Shown here: positions 8,379 through 16,626 of the stretch, one piece after another
Position numbering within the stretch: position 1 is the first letter of the stretch
Layout of the letters: each line of letters opens with the position of its first letter
Assembly (NCBI GenBank): GCA_023393115.1
Contig: JAEWMS010000015.1
Span: 1 to 44,092 of the forward strand
Reading direction: 5' to 3'
From: Bacillota bacterium
GTDB taxonomy: Bacteria > Bacillota > Clostridia > Acetivibrionales > DSM-1351
Length of the DNA stretch: 44,092 nt
Position numbers and translations under genes: made by a program
The notes under the pieces: generated by a model
What the model saw: the letters and a program-made list of their open reading frames with translations, nothing else
What the model was told of the DNA's origin: nothing
The model's database searches: none

Positions 8379-8757
8379 ATTCAATTTGAAAACTGAACGA
8401 CAGAACTTCTATAACATAACAGGTAGAGTCCGGGAGGCACTTGCGAAAAGCGGAATCAGAGACGGCGCTGTTTTGGTCTTTTGCCCCCATACTACAGCAG
8501 GAATAACCATCAATGAAAATGCAGATCCAGATGTAGTCAGGGACATGCTACTGGGCTTGGACAAGGCTTATCCGGACAGGGCGGAATTCCGGCACATGGA
8601 GGGCAACAGCGCGGCGCATCTGAAAGCAAGTGCCGTTGGCAGCAGCCAGTACATTATTGTTGAAGGTGGAAGACTTGTACTGGGTACCTGGCAGGGCATA
8701 TATTTCTGTGAGTTTGACGGTCCCAGAAGTCGTAAGTTTTATATAAAAGTTATGTAA
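8368..8757 (+). CDS. yjbQ: YjbQ family protein (UPF0047)
   Basis: This 129-residue protein belongs to the small trimeric UPF0047 family; some members have weak thiamine-phosphate synthase activity in vitro, but the true role is unclear. Conserved blocks are CPHTTAGITINENAD, the histidine block HMEGNSAAHLKASAVG, and GTWQGIYFCEFDGPRSRKF. The histidines likely form a metal or phosphate site. GAGGTGA within the end of sfsA serves as Shine-Dalgarno, and the 11-bp overlap suggests translational coupling. Confidence 0.92.
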   Translation: MIFEFNLKTERQNFYNITGRVREALAKSGIRDGAVLVFCPHTTAGITINENADPDVVRDMLLGLDKAYPDRAEFRHMEGNSAAHLKASAVGSSQYIIVEGGRLVLGTWQGIYFCEFDGPRSRKFYIKVM

Positions 8758-8807
8758 CGGTTAAGGAGCAACCACAGGATTAAGGTTAGGTGGACAAGTA
8801 GGACTAA

Positions 8808-9141
8808 TTACCCACACTCTATTGTGTATAACAGGGTGATTTTGTGGATTACTTGTTAGAAATAATTTGAGTTATCCACAGAAACACTATATTTTGTAAA
8901 TAATACTGTTGAAAACCCCATATATATGGGGTTTTCTTGTAGATAAAATATTCAGGAAATATTCAGGTTGTCCACAGTAAAGTTACAAACAAAAAGGTGT
9001 AGATTATGTGTAATTTCTGTGGATTAATAAAGCGAAAAAGTAAGCTGTATCCACAGAACATCTATATTTTGTGAATAAAGCTGTGGATATACCTATATAT
9101 ATGGGGATTACTTGTTGAAACCACCATAAATATTATCCACA
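8808..9141. promoter_or_regulatory. DnaA-box cluster 2 with imperfect tandem repeats
   Basis: Perfect TTATNCACA matches occur at 8823-8831 (-), 8872-8880 (+), 9070-9078 (-) and 9133-9141 (+). One-mismatch boxes occur at 8808-8816, 8843-8851, 8895-8903, 8968-8976, 9018-9026, 9047-9055 and 9082-9090. Two stretches resemble each other over about 70 bp (from about 8873 and from about 9048): box, CTATATTTTGT, box, then a TATATATGGGG segment. The 8758-9192 interval has no gene. It may bind DnaA, but the function is unknown. Confidence 0.65.
8911..8936. terminator. 26-bp perfect palindrome, likely terminator of sfsA-yjbQ
   Basis: A 13-bp arm beginning GAAAACCCCATAT is perfectly palindromic with ATATGGGGTTTTC and is followed by TTGT. 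It can act on either strand. It lies inside the DnaA-box cluster, about 150 bp after yjbQ. Confidence 0.6.
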
Positions 9142-9192
9142 AGAAAAGGCTGTAGCTTATGATAGGAAAATGTTACTGTGGACAGAAAGGCA

Positions 9193-10212
9193 CTAAACTC
9201 TTCTATTTGTTGACTTCCCTATAATAAGTTCAGGCAGGGTAGTATAACTTTGAACCTGCAGAGACGGATTTTTTATTTTCCGAATAAGTGTGGAGCCCGC
9301 CTGTATTCCCATATCAAATACATTTATATTAACAACGGTTGGCGCCGGCTCTATAATGTGTGAAAAAGGATACTCGTCAAAAGTGATTATGGCAATATCA
9401 TCTGGAATAGAGAGTCCGTGTTTTTTTATTGACTTAACTACACCCAAGGTTATACTGTTACTCTCGCATATAACGGCATCCGGGTACAGCTCTTTGTCGA
9501 GTATTTCATTCATCTGTCGGTATCCTGACTCTATAGTTGAATCGCCGAACCGGATTAAGTCCCTATTGACAGAGATATTCTTTTGCTCCATGATACATTG
9601 AAAGCCTTGAAGCCTGTGCATAGAGATCATGTCACTCTCATGTCCTCCAATAAACGCAATACTTCTATACCCGTAATCAAGCAAGTGATTAGCTGCAATT
9701 TCTCCTGAAAGATAATTGTTTGTGTCAATCCAGCAAAGTTGACTCTCAAATTCTGGCCTTCCAATAATTATATGAGGAAAGTTTGGGCTTACCAGAAGGG
9801 AAGGAAGCTCTCTGTTGATAACAGAACCATGCAGTATAATACCGTCTGCACTCTTTTGAGCAATTATTCTTTTTATTAGTTCTTTTTCTTCATGGTCAGT
9901 GTTTATACTCATGAGACTTAGATTATAGTTTTTATCAGATAGAACTTTCTGCACGCCACACATAATTTCAAACATATGTGGATTTGAAAAAGCAACATTA
10001 CGTTCAAGTCTCGTTAAGAATACTATGTTACGGGTTGATTGCCTTGCAAAATTGCTTGCGTTCTGATTGGGATAGTAGTTTAACTTTCTCATTACCTCAT
10101 TTACCCGATCAATAGTAGCCTGTGAAATAGTAGAGGACTTGTTTATTACTTTTGATACAGTCGATATGGATACTCCTGCCTCTCTTGCTACATCTTTTAT
10201 AGTTGTTGACAT
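9193..10212 (-). CDS. LacI family transcriptional repressor of the maltodextrin locus
   Basis: The 339-residue regulator has the LacI-type N-terminal HTH (TIKDVAREAGVSISTVSKVIN) and hinge helix, then a periplasmic-binding-protein-like effector domain, with IIIGRPE, SGEIAANHLL, IAFIGGHE and IAIITFDEYP as typical blocks. ATG 10212 follows AAGGAG by about 8 nt; the in-frame GTG at 10221 overlaps the Shine-Dalgarno. It diverges from the binding protein gene across a 249-bp region that holds two near-identical 18-bp operators. It therefore most likely represses the transport operon and itself; the inducer is probably a maltodextrin, by context. Confidence 0.92.
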   Translation of the reverse strand: MSTTIKDVAREAGVSISTVSKVINKSSTISQATIDRVNEVMRKLNYYPNQNASNFARQSTRNIVFLTRLERNVAFSNPHMFEIMCGVQKVLSDKNYNLSLMSINTDHEEKELIKRIIAQKSADGIILHGSVINRELPSLLVSPNFPHIIIGRPEFESQLCWIDTNNYLSGEIAANHLLDYGYRSIAFIGGHESDMISMHRLQGFQCIMEQKNISVNRDLIRFGDSTIESGYRQMNEILDKELYPDAVICESNSITLGVVKSIKKHGLSIPDDIAIITFDEYPFSHIIEPAPTVVNINVFDMGIQAGSTLIRKIKNPSLQVQSYTTLPELIIGKSTNRRV

Positions 10213-10292
10213 GCAAACCACTCCTTAAAATCAACTTATTTTATCTACATTAGTTAATTGTCATATTTACAAGCCATTAAAATATACTTACA

Positions 10293-10310
10293 TAGTACAA
10301 CGTTTTCCTA
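10293..10310 (+). promoter_or_regulatory. LacI-type operator O1
   Basis: TAGTACAACGTTTTCCTA is an imperfect palindrome around a central CG, typical of LacI-family operators. It differs at one position from the copy at 10424-10441. It lies upstream of the -35 of the transport promoter and close to the start of the repressor gene. Confidence 0.75.
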
Positions 10311-10339
10311 AATAAATCAAGCCTACACTGAAAAACCTA

Positions 10340-10368
10340 TTGATTTATTGCTTGTTTATAGCTATAAT
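10340..10368 (+). promoter_or_regulatory. Promoter of the maltodextrin transport operon
   Basis: TTGATT (10340-10345) and TATAAT (10363-10368) are spaced 17 bp apart. Transcription would start near 10375, giving a leader of about 90 nt that contains operator O2. Confidence 0.75.
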
Positions 10369-10423
10369 GATGGTAAATAGAAGGAAACACGTAATAAAAT
10401 ATGTGCAAATATAACAAATAAGT

Positions 10424-10441
10424 TAGTAAAACGTTTTCCTA
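10424..10441 (+). promoter_or_regulatory. LacI-type operator O2
   Basis: TAGTAAAACGTTTTCCTA, with a perfect AAAACGTTTT core, lies downstream of the predicted start of transcription and just before the Shine-Dalgarno of the binding protein gene. A weaker half-site, AGGAAACACGT, is at 10382-10392. O1 and O2 are 131 bp apart, compatible with looping. Confidence 0.78.
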
Positions 10442-10461
10442 GAAATAAGGAGGGACTTACT

Positions 10462-11730
10462 TTGAAAAGATTAATTGCTATTATTTTGTCGGCATTTATA
10501 CTTTCTACAGCTATTACAGGGTGTGGGAACTCAAACACTTCAAAAAGTTCTGTAGACCCGTCAACTGCTGCAGAAAGTGCAGGAGCCCAGACACAGAACA
10601 GTCAAGATGTTGGCGAACCAGTAAAAATTACCATATGGCATGAAACTGATAAGGGTATTGCCAACGGACTGCAGGCCGAGCTGGATAAGCTTGCTCCTGC
10701 AATCGAAGTCAAAGTTGAACGTAAGGAAAAGATGACAGACGCTTTAAAGCTGGTCGGAAATGACCCAAATAGCGCACCGGACATGTACTTCTTCGCACAT
10801 GACAAAACAGGAGTTTTTGCTCAGATGGGTATATTAGCCCCTGTAACAGATTTTATTACTAAAGAAGATATGGCAGACCTGATACCTATGACTATCAATG
10901 CTGCTACTTACAAAGATCAGATATACCAACTTCCGGTTTACTTTGAAACTCAGTTGTTTATGTACAACAAGGGGCTAATGAAGCAGCCACCGACTACTAC
11001 AGACGAGCTGCTGAAGTATATGGAAGCTAACACCAAGGACGGACAGTACGGATTTGTTGAACAGCACAGTACAGCCTATTATGCAGCAAGCTGGCTGCAT
11101 GCATTTGGCGGATACATAATTAATGAAAAAGCAGAACCAGGACTAAACACTAAGGAAACGATTGCAGCGATGGAATACCACAAGCAGTTTGTTAAGTATC
11201 TGCCAAAAGACGGAGAGTACAATACTGTTACAACTCTGTTCAAAGAGGGTAAGGCTCATGCAATAATCGGCGGGCCATGGCTGGTACCTGATATTAAGGC
11301 AGCAAATATAGATTTGGGGATAGCGCCGATGCCAACAGTTAGCTCCACAGGAAAACCTCTTACTCCATATTCAGGAGTTCAGGGTGTGTGCGTACTAAAG
11401 ACGGCTGAGGGTAAAAAAGATGCTATTACAGCAGTATTAAAGCAACTGGCAAAAGCAGATATAGGTATTTCTCTTGCAAAATCGGCTAACTGTGCTCCTG
11501 CTAACCAAAAGTGTTATGAGGACGCAGATGTAAAGGCTAATGAAATGATCGTCGCTATGAAGAACACTGCTGATAACGTTGTTCCAATGCCTAATGTTCC
11601 TGAAATGGATGTTATGTGGACAGTTACTGAAACAATGCTTGCGGCGGTAAATAAAAACAATGCTGAAGTACAGAAAACCGGTGAAAAGGCACAAAAGGAT
11701 GCACTATCGCAAATTGAAGCAATGAAGTAA
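10462..11730 (+). CDS. ABC transporter maltodextrin-binding lipoprotein (MalE type)
   Basis: This 422-residue protein is the extracellular solute receptor of an importer. It has a lipoprotein signal peptide ending in ITGC (Cys21), a Ser/Thr-rich linker, then a binding domain with ITIWHE at its start, PDMYFFAHDKTGVFAQMG, GPWLVPDIK and TPYSGVQGVCV, as in maltose/maltodextrin receptors. The start is TTG 10462, with AAGGAGGG (10447-10454) 7 nt upstream. The next genes are its two permeases and an intracellular GH13 enzyme, supporting alpha-glucan oligosaccharide uptake. No ATPase gene is present; a shared MsmK-like ATPase encoded elsewhere is likely. Confidence 0.93.
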   Translation: MKRLIAIILSAFILSTAITGCGNSNTSKSSVDPSTAAESAGAQTQNSQDVGEPVKITIWHETDKGIANGLQAELDKLAPAIEVKVERKEKMTDALKLVGNDPNSAPDMYFFAHDKTGVFAQMGILAPVTDFITKEDMADLIPMTINAATYKDQIYQLPVYFETQLFMYNKGLMKQPPTTTDELLKYMEANTKDGQYGFVEQHSTAYYAASWLHAFGGYIINEKAEPGLNTKETIAAMEYHKQFVKYLPKDGEYNTVTTLFKEGKAHAIIGGPWLVPDIKAANIDLGIAPMPTVSSTGKPLTPYSGVQGVCVLKTAEGKKDAITAVLKQLAKADIGISLAKSANCAPANQKCYEDADVKANEMIVAMKNTADNVVPMPNVPEMDVMWTVTETMLAAVNKNNAEVQKTGEKAQKDALSQIEAMK

Positions 11731-11755
11731 TATTCAGGGTTATTTGTGTAAACCG

Positions 11756-11790
11756 TAAAGGGTGATGCATACATTTGGCATCACCCTTTA
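11756..11790 (+). other. Intercistronic stem-loop after the binding protein gene
   Basis: TAAAGGGTGATGC (11756-11768) pairs perfectly with GCATCACCCTTTA (11778-11790); 13 bp, 9-nt loop, no T-run. Such hairpins between a binding protein gene and permease genes can stabilise the upstream mRNA and so raise binding protein above permease levels. A weak terminator is the alternative. Confidence 0.7.
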
Positions 11791-11828
11791 CTAAAATTAA
11801 TCTTTACATATAAAGAGAGGTGGTATAT

Positions 11829-12713
11829 TTGAAAAAGAAGCTAACCCCATATATATACTCTTTTCCGTCGCTTATTACCATAGGAGTGATTGTATTATTC
11901 CCCATACTCTATACCGGGTATATTTCGTTCACTAATATGAATGTGTATCACTGGTTTGACTTCACTTTTATTGGTGCTGAAAACTATAAGAAGGCATTAC
12001 TGGTATTTGATTCTGGATTTTTACCCTCTCTTGTAAGAACCCTTTTATGGACTTTTATTAATGTAGTTGTACAGTTGCTTATAGCCTTCTTTATTTCGCT
12101 GGGGCTTAATGCTGAAGGGTTAAGATATAGAACGCTGTACAAGACCTTGTTAATGTTCCCCTGGGCAATGCCCGGTTATGTATCAATTTTACTATGGCGA
12201 ATGGGAATGTTTAACACCGAATTTGGACTATTGAATCAATGGATCAATGGTATGGGTTTTTCTGAAGTAAACTGGTTAAGCGGAAATACAATTGCGTTTA
12301 TATCCTGTATAGTTGTGAATCTTTGGCTGGCGCTTCCCTTTATGATTATGATTATCGACGGGGCCTTACAGAGTATAGATAAATCCTTTTATGAAAGCGC
12401 TAAAATTGAAGGTGCAGGATTATTTACACAGGTTAATAAACTGACAATCCCACTGATAAGGCCTGTTATTGCACCGGCTGTAATACTAACTACTTTTACT
12501 ACCTTTAAACAGTTTGATATTGTTTATTTGCTTACCCAACAGCAGGGTGCAAAAACTGGGGCGGATATTCACACAATTATCAGCTATGCCTACGAAAAGG
12601 CATTTATCACTAATAACTACGGTTACAGTTCGGCAATCTCAATTATTATTTTTGCAATCCTGATTGTTCTTTCTTTAATTACCCGTAAAGATCTAAGGGA
12701 GGATGGAACATGA
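11829..12713 (+). CDS. ABC transporter permease (MalF type)
   Basis: One of two membrane subunits of the maltodextrin importer. The 294-residue protein has about six hydrophobic segments and the cytoplasmic EAA loop YESAKIEGAGLFTQVNKLTIPLIRP, which contacts the ATPase. TTG 11829 is taken as start because AGGTGG (11818-11823) precedes it by 5 nt; a GTG at 11820 would lie within that Shine-Dalgarno. The gene overlaps the next one by 4 bp (ATGA), indicating coupled translation. Confidence 0.9.
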   Translation: MKKKLTPYIYSFPSLITIGVIVLFPILYTGYISFTNMNVYHWFDFTFIGAENYKKALLVFDSGFLPSLVRTLLWTFINVVVQLLIAFFISLGLNAEGLRYRTLYKTLLMFPWAMPGYVSILLWRMGMFNTEFGLLNQWINGMGFSEVNWLSGNTIAFISCIVVNLWLALPFMIMIIDGALQSIDKSFYESAKIEGAGLFTQVNKLTIPLIRPVIAPAVILTTFTTFKQFDIVYLLTQQQGAKTGADIHTIISYAYEKAFITNNYGYSSAISIIIFAILIVLSLITRKDLREDGT

Positions 12714-13552
12714 AAAGCGAAACTAAAAAAACAATAAAACTTGTACTATTGAATATATTTTTCATAGGTATTTGCTTTGCTGCATTAGTTCCTATCCTTT
12801 ACGCAATATCTATTTCTTTTAATGCGATGAATAATTTGCTTACCTCAAATTTTTCATTTATACCAAAAGAATTTACCTTTGATAACTATAAGACGGTGTT
12901 GTTTGATAACCCATTCCTTATTTGGCTGAAAAACAGTATGATACTATCGGTTGCAACGGTTTTTACTGCGCTTGGTGTATCGGTAATCGGGGCTTACGCA
13001 TTTTCGCGGAAGCGCTTTGCCGGAAGGAAATCTATTCTTTATATTTTATTGATTTTGAATGCTTTCCCATCCATATTGTCAATGTTCGCCATGTACCGCA
13101 TATTAAATCCCGTTGGTTTAGTTAATTCCTATCTAGGTTTGATACTGATCTATACTGGTACTATGGCTATTTTTGGAGTCTGGAATCTAAAAGGGTATTT
13201 TGACACTATTCCTATAGAGATTGAAGAAGCGGGGAAAATTGATGGGGCAAGTGATTTACAAATTGTCACAAAAATAATGCTTCCGCTGGCCAGACCTTCC
13301 ATCCTTGTTACTGCAATAATGATACTAATATTTGTCTGGAACGAGTACATTTTTGCCGTCACCTTTATGACCGGCTCTGAGAAATACACTCTTGCATCGG
13401 GTCTATATGCCCTTCAGGCAACTGAATACACGAGAAACTGGCCTGTATTTTCGGCAGCATCAGTTCTTGTTTCCATACCAATACTGATAATTTTCTTTGC
13501 TTTGCAAAGGAACATGGTATCTGGATTAACTGCCGGTGGAGTTAAACAATAA
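12710..13552 (+). CDS. ABC transporter permease (MalG type)
   Basis: Second membrane subunit of the importer, 280 residues, with about six transmembrane segments. The EAA loop is IEEAGKIDGASDLQIVTKIMLPLARP. The C-terminal QRNMVSGLTAGGVKQ is typical of MalG-like permeases. ATG 12710 overlaps the MalF-type stop codon, and GGGAGGATGG in the upstream coding sequence supplies the Shine-Dalgarno. Confidence 0.93.
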   Translation: MKSETKKTIKLVLLNIFFIGICFAALVPILYAISISFNAMNNLLTSNFSFIPKEFTFDNYKTVLFDNPFLIWLKNSMILSVATVFTALGVSVIGAYAFSRKRFAGRKSILYILLILNAFPSILSMFAMYRILNPVGLVNSYLGLILIYTGTMAIFGVWNLKGYFDTIPIEIEEAGKIDGASDLQIVTKIMLPLARPSILVTAIMILIFVWNEYIFAVTFMTGSEKYTLASGLYALQATEYTRNWPVFSAASVLVSIPILIIFFALQRNMVSGLTAGGVKQ

Positions 13553-13576
13553 TATTAAATAAAGAAAGGAGTTTAT

Positions 13577-13606
13577 TTGGTGTATTTTATTAATATACAT
13601 CATTAA
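13577..13606 (+). other. Possible 9-codon leader minicistron before the GH13 gene
   Basis: AAAGGAG (13565-13571) is followed at 5 nt by TTG 13577 and nine codons (L/M V Y F I N I H H) ending at TAA. This is the only good Shine-Dalgarno between the permease gene and the GH13 gene, and it is 44 nt from the GH13 ATG in a different frame. It may be a leader peptide or a chance match. Confidence 0.3.
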
Positions 13607-13614
13607 AAATAAAT

Positions 13615-15351
13615 ATGATAAAGGAAGCAATTCTACATATACCATTATCCAACTATGCGCATGGAATAGATGAGGAACATGCTGTTTTCAGGCTGCGAAC
13701 TGCACGGGGAGACATTAAGGAATGTACTCTTTTTTATGGAGACAGAGCCTGTAAAACGAACCAGGTGTCTTTTATGCAGATACCTATGAAAATAGTGGCA
13801 AGAGATGACCTTTTCGACTATTACGAAATCGAGTTATTCTCACATTTTCAGAGAATATGTTACTATTTTAAGCTCAATGACGGAAAAGAGACCATACTGT
13901 ACTATTCAAATATATTTTCGAAAGAGTTACCTTTGGAAAGGTTTGAGTTTTTTCAGCTACCCTTTAATCACAGAGCAGATATTGCCAATATTCCACAGTG
14001 GGCCAAGAGTTCGGTGATCTACAATATTTTTCCTGACAGCTTTGCTACAAGCAGGAGATTCATATCAGGGGAAAGCGGAACTGCAAGGATTGGAGATATA
14101 ACCACGAAAAGTAAAAATGGAGGAACTATAAGAGGTATTACTGAAAATCTTGATTATATTGAAGGGCTGGGGATTAATTGTATCTATATTAATCCAATTT
14201 TCGTTGCGGGGGAGTGTCATAAGTATGACCCTCTGGATTATTTCCATATAGATCCCTGCTTTGGGACTAATGAGGACTTTAAGACTCTTGTAGAGGAGTG
14301 CCACTGTAAAGGAATGAAAGTTATTATCGATGGAGTATTCAATCACTGTGGCTGGAACTTCTTTGCCTTCGAAGACGTTGTTAAAAAAGGTGAAGCCTCC
14401 AGGTATAAGGATTGGTTTTACCATCTTGAATTTCCAGTGATTCGTCCTGACAATCCCGATGACATACCGAATTACTATTGCTTTGCCTATGAGAGAAAGA
14501 TGCCAAAGATGAACACAAGTAATCACGAAGTTAGAGATTATTTCCTGAAGGTGTGCAGATACTGGCTTGAGGAATATGATATTGACGGATGGAGGCTTGA
14601 CGTTGCCAATGAAGTTGATAATGAATTCTGGCGTGAGTTCAGAAAAACTGCTAAGGCAGTTAAGCCTGATTGCCTGATAATTGGCGAGGTCTGGGAAAAC
14701 GCACAAACATGGCTCCGGGGAGATATGTTTGACTCCGCAATGAATTATGATTTCCGTAAGAATTGCAGGGATTTTTTTGCCCTTGGTAAGTTGGATTCAG
14801 CTGGTTTTGACGGGCGTGTCAGTGATATGAGGCTCCGTTACAACAAGAACATGACTTTCGGGCAGCTGAACCTGCTGGACAGCCATGACGTATCGAGGTT
14901 TTTATCAGTATGTAACGGAGACATAAACAGATTCAAACTATCAATTATTTTTCAGATGACGTTTATTGGAATACCCTCGGTGTTTTATGGAGATGAAAAA
15001 TGCATACAGGGCGTACTGGAGCACGAGTATCGTAACCCAATGGATTGGGAGGAGAGGCAGGAAAATGAAATAATGCAGTTCTACCAAGAGCTTATTAGGC
15101 TCCGCAGAAGTTCCCCGATATTACAGGAGGGTGAATATGAGACCCTAAAGGCTGAAACCGGCTCGGGATTGTATGTGTTTAAACGTCAGCTGAACTCGGA
15201 CCAGATCATAATCGCTTTGAATTCATCAGATAAAGCTGCCGGGCTGACCGATATCCCTTATATAAATGGAGCTAAGATATTATTAGCTGAAGGCTTTGAC
15301 AGCAGCACAAAACTCGAGCCATGGGGTTTTACAATAATGTGTGTAAATTGA
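13615..15351 (+). CDS. GH13 alpha-glucan hydrolase (neopullulanase/cyclomaltodextrinase-like)
   Basis: The 578-residue protein is predicted to hydrolyse imported maltodextrins in the cytoplasm; there is no signal peptide. An N-terminal beta domain of about 120 residues (starting MIKEAILHIPLSNYA, as in neopullulanases) precedes the catalytic barrel. Region I is DGVFNHC (239-245), region II GWRLDVANE with nucleophile Asp329, region III GEVWE with acid/base Glu358, and region IV LLDSHD with Asp425. A C-terminal beta domain follows. ATG 13615 fits the family N-terminus and an in-frame stop lies just upstream at 13591, but no Shine-Dalgarno stands at normal distance. Exact specificity is uncertain. 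Confidence 0.9.
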   Translation: MIKEAILHIPLSNYAHGIDEEHAVFRLRTARGDIKECTLFYGDRACKTNQVSFMQIPMKIVARDDLFDYYEIELFSHFQRICYYFKLNDGKETILYYSNIFSKELPLERFEFFQLPFNHRADIANIPQWAKSSVIYNIFPDSFATSRRFISGESGTARIGDITTKSKNGGTIRGITENLDYIEGLGINCIYINPIFVAGECHKYDPLDYFHIDPCFGTNEDFKTLVEECHCKGMKVIIDGVFNHCGWNFFAFEDVVKKGEASRYKDWFYHLEFPVIRPDNPDDIPNYYCFAYERKMPKMNTSNHEVRDYFLKVCRYWLEEYDIDGWRLDVANEVDNEFWREFRKTAKAVKPDCLIIGEVWENAQTWLRGDMFDSAMNYDFRKNCRDFFALGKLDSAGFDGRVSDMRLRYNKNMTFGQLNLLDSHDVSRFLSVCNGDINRFKLSIIFQMTFIGIPSVFYGDEKCIQGVLEHEYRNPMDWEERQENEIMQFYQELIRLRRSSPILQEGEYETLKAETGSGLYVFKRQLNSDQIIIALNSSDKAAGLTDIPYINGAKILLAEGFDSSTKLEPWGFTIMCVN

Positions 15352-15382
15352 TTACTTAACTTTATACAGCTATACTTAATAA

Positions 15383-15420
15383 TTTAAGACACAACGCCGG
15401 GGAAAGGCGTGTGTCTTAAA
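15383..15420. terminator. Bidirectional terminator after the GH13 gene
   Basis: TTTAAGACACAACGCC (15383-15398) pairs with GGCGTGTGTCTTAAA (15406-15420) with one bulged A and a 7-nt loop. It ends the maltodextrin operon and the convergent minus-strand gene. Confidence 0.85.
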
Positions 15421-15425
15421 TTACA

Positions 15426-15911
15426 TTACCTCTTGGAAGAACTCTTACTAACAACAAGTTTACTAGTTTGATTATCAATGGCCTTGGCAACCAGGCTCGT
15501 CAAGGGCTGACCGATAGCTTCTTTATAATTAAAGCCAAGGAGCTTTAATATTTTCAGGGTTTCGGCAGACAGTACCTTCTTGATTGTGGAAACAAACTCA
15601 TTATCTCCACCGCTGAACGGAAGAAAAGTTGTTACAATGGGGAGCAATTCTCTTGTGATATAATCTATGTCTTCATTGGAAATGTCCTGGGTTATGAATT
15701 CCTGTTCATAACATTTTGTTATTTGGATAAGTTCATTTTTATCAGTTATCAAATCGTTGATAAGGTCTTCCAGAACATTTACAGTCTCTTTATCATTATT
15801 TTTTTGCTTCACAAGCTTTATTTTATCGTATATGGCCTCCGCAGTGTTACGTACTGATATTTCTTTAAGTTTGCCAGCCAGTTCCATAATTTGATCTGTA
15901 TCTGTTTCCAT
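15426..15911 (-). CDS. Hypothetical protein, 161 aa
   Basis: I do not recognise this protein. It is rich in charged residues and helices: the N-terminal 60 residues (METDTDQIMELAGKLKEIS...) suggest a helical bundle or coiled coil. A hydrophobic stretch LLPIVTTFLPFSGG follows near residue 90, then a segment FVSTIKKVLSAETLKILKLLGFNYKEAIG and a Ser/Lys-rich tail. No signal peptide. AAGGAGTG lies 5-6 nt before the ATG, so it is well set up for translation. It stands alone. Confidence 0.75.
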   Translation of the reverse strand: METDTDQIMELAGKLKEISVRNTAEAIYDKIKLVKQKNNDKETVNVLEDLINDLITDKNELIQITKCYEQEFITQDISNEDIDYITRELLPIVTTFLPFSGGDNEFVSTIKKVLSAETLKILKLLGFNYKEAIGQPLTSLVAKAIDNQTSKLVVSKSSSKR

Positions 15912-16066
15912 AAAAACACTCCTTACTTAGATAAATAGCTACAATCCTCAATTTGAGAGTAAAGTGGTATACATAATTATATGTATTGAAAGGTGTGTAG
16001 GTTACTTTAATTGGTATGTACCGTTTGACATTATTATTTTTAATAGGTGTTAATTAGATAAAATGA

Positions 16067-16118
16067 AAAGATAAGCTATGTAGATGGGATGTAAAGATAA
16101 GCTATGTAGATGGGATGT
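16067..16118 (+). repeat. Perfect tandem 26-bp duplication
   Basis: The 26-bp unit beginning AAAGATAAGCTATGTAGATG occurs at 16067-16092 and is repeated exactly at 16093-16118. It lies in the 328-bp gap before the gene at 16240, in which I see no other feature. Confidence 0.9.
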
Positions 16119-16239
16119 AAAGTAAAGTAATGGATTGAATGATTTAGCAAATTTATGTATAATTTCTATAATTATCTCGATAAAGTCTTAAAGGATTGAT
16201 ATAGTTAATAATTGTTTTGTACAGGTAAGTGGAGGGATT

Positions 16240-16602
16240 ATGAAGCTGATTACTTTATTTTTTATCCTAAATGCAACACTGCTGACATTGCATGAAATAG
16301 AATCAGGATATGAGAAGGAATGGGAGATACTTAGGCTCCCTTTTAAATTAACAGGATTCTTAGCGCTGCACATTCCAATTCTATTCATCTTTTTTTATGG
16401 AGTTCTGGAAATAGAAAAACAGTCAATGGTAGGGCTGATATTAGGCATAATTTCGGGCGTAGGAGGCTTTATACCTTTTTTAGTACATAAACTCCTATTT
16501 AAAAAAAGAGAGCATTTCAATTTAATTGTTTCAAATCTAATTATTTATGGCAACATGATAACAGGATTAATTACAGTAATATTATCAATAAAATCAATAT
16601 AA
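16240..16602 (+). CDS. Small membrane protein, 120 aa, DUF6713-like
   Basis: About four hydrophobic segments span this protein. The N-terminal region LTLHEIESGYEKEWEILRLPF and the following LALHIPILFIFFY recall small membrane proteins of unknown function with a HE..xxxEW motif and an HxPL/HIPI segment (DUF6713-like); this resemblance is from memory. GGAGGG precedes the ATG by 4-5 nt. The next gene starts 24 bp downstream, so the two may be cotranscribed. No function can be given. Confidence 0.75.
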   Translation: MKLITLFFILNATLLTLHEIESGYEKEWEILRLPFKLTGFLALHIPILFIFFYGVLEIEKQSMVGLILGIISGVGGFIPFLVHKLLFKKREHFNLIVSNLIIYGNMITGLITVILSIKSI

Positions 16603-16626
16603 CTGAGAATAAAAAAGGAGATTATT

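Noticed and set aside
3809..9192. Chromosomal replication origin (oriC)
   Set aside because: DnaA boxes are dense, but dnaA, dnaN, rpmH and other usual origin neighbours are absent and no clear unwinding element was defined. Kept only as DnaA-box clusters.
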